NCBI GenBank assembly: GCA_963625655.1
Contig: CAVFTS010000035.1
Coordinates: 1 to 13,740 of the forward strand
Source of the DNA: F23-B02 sp963625655
GTDB lineage: Bacteria; Bacillota; Clostridia; Oscillospirales; Oscillospiraceae
DNA: 13,740 bases
Reading direction: 5' to 3'
Positions within the stretch are counted from its first letter, which is position 1; the number at the start of each line of letters is the position of its first letter. Shown piece after piece: positions 13,648 through 13,740 of this stretch. Position numbers and translations under genes: made by a program. Below the pieces are notes generated by a model that did no database searches, had not been told where the DNA came from, and saw only the letters and a program-made list of their open reading frames with translations.

Positions 13648-13740
13648 CAGACTGTCAAAGAACTATGTAAAAGCAAACGTAACAGGTAAAATTCAATACG
13701 CAGCAGGGGGAGTGTGAGGGGGTAGCGAAGCGGCGGTGCG
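13648..13740. other. Non-coding right edge with a G-rich stretch
   Basis: No gene or ribosome site is apparent. The last 40 bases are G-rich (GGGGGAGTGTGAGGGGG) and include GGGGTAGCGAA (13715-13725), the same 11 bases found on the minus strand inside the ISL3 end near 1169-1179. It may be the left arm of a large palindromic repeat cut by the window edge. Confidence 0.25.

Noticed and set aside
1..13740. CRISPR array, tRNA, rRNA or defence genes
   Set aside because: No regularly spaced repeats, no cloverleaf or rRNA-like sequence, and no nuclease, methylase or toxin-antitoxin genes were recognised.

Overview
The window looks like chromosomal DNA of a Gram-positive, probably spore-lineage Clostridia bacterium (Oscillospiraceae/Ruminococcaceae-like). 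The reasons are GGAGG-type ribosome binding sites, consensus sigma-A promoters, a SpoIIE-family phosphatase, several lipoproteins and a secreted SH3/NlpC-P60 wall hydrolase. The lineage is an inference; there is no rRNA or other marker gene. Most genes are GC-rich, while the transposase and the recombinase are visibly more AT-rich.

Layout. (1) Bases 1-1198 are one end of an ISL3-family insertion sequence: a transposase on the minus strand that runs off the left edge, then the terminal inverted repeat at 1176-1198. (2) A hairpin at 1214-1255 is followed by copA (minus), a Cu(+)-exporting P-type ATPase. (3) A coupled minus-strand pair, 5017 to 3723, encodes a SpoIIE-type PP2C phosphatase that lacks the usual membrane half, and a 110-residue tail-anchored protein of unknown function. 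(4) Two paralogous lipoproteins (plus), each with its own strong promoter, end at a bidirectional terminator. (5) A large serine recombinase (minus) has lost its catalytic N-terminal domain and directly abuts a 100-bp fragment of the other ISL3 end (7892-7991). (6) A secreted protein with five SH3 domains and an NlpC/P60 domain (minus) is divergent from (7) the plus-strand operon apbE-mpg-recG: FMN transferase lipoprotein, 3-methyladenine DNA glycosylase and RecG helicase. (8) The right edge holds a hairpin and a G-rich stretch without a gene.

The most notable signal is structural. The two ISL3 ends, 6.8 kb apart, point the same way, and the 8 bases outside them (TTTTCAAT and ATTGAAAA) are exact reverse complements. 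That is what the target duplication of one IS would look like after an inversion with one breakpoint inside the IS. The second breakpoint would fall at the broken recombinase, which would also explain its truncation. The middle segment (about 1199-7891) therefore appears to have been inverted.

I see no CRISPR array, RNA gene, defence island or convincing new multi-gene system. The best functional oddities are the membrane-less SpoIIE-type phosphatase with its small coupled partner, and the duplicated lipoproteins beside it.
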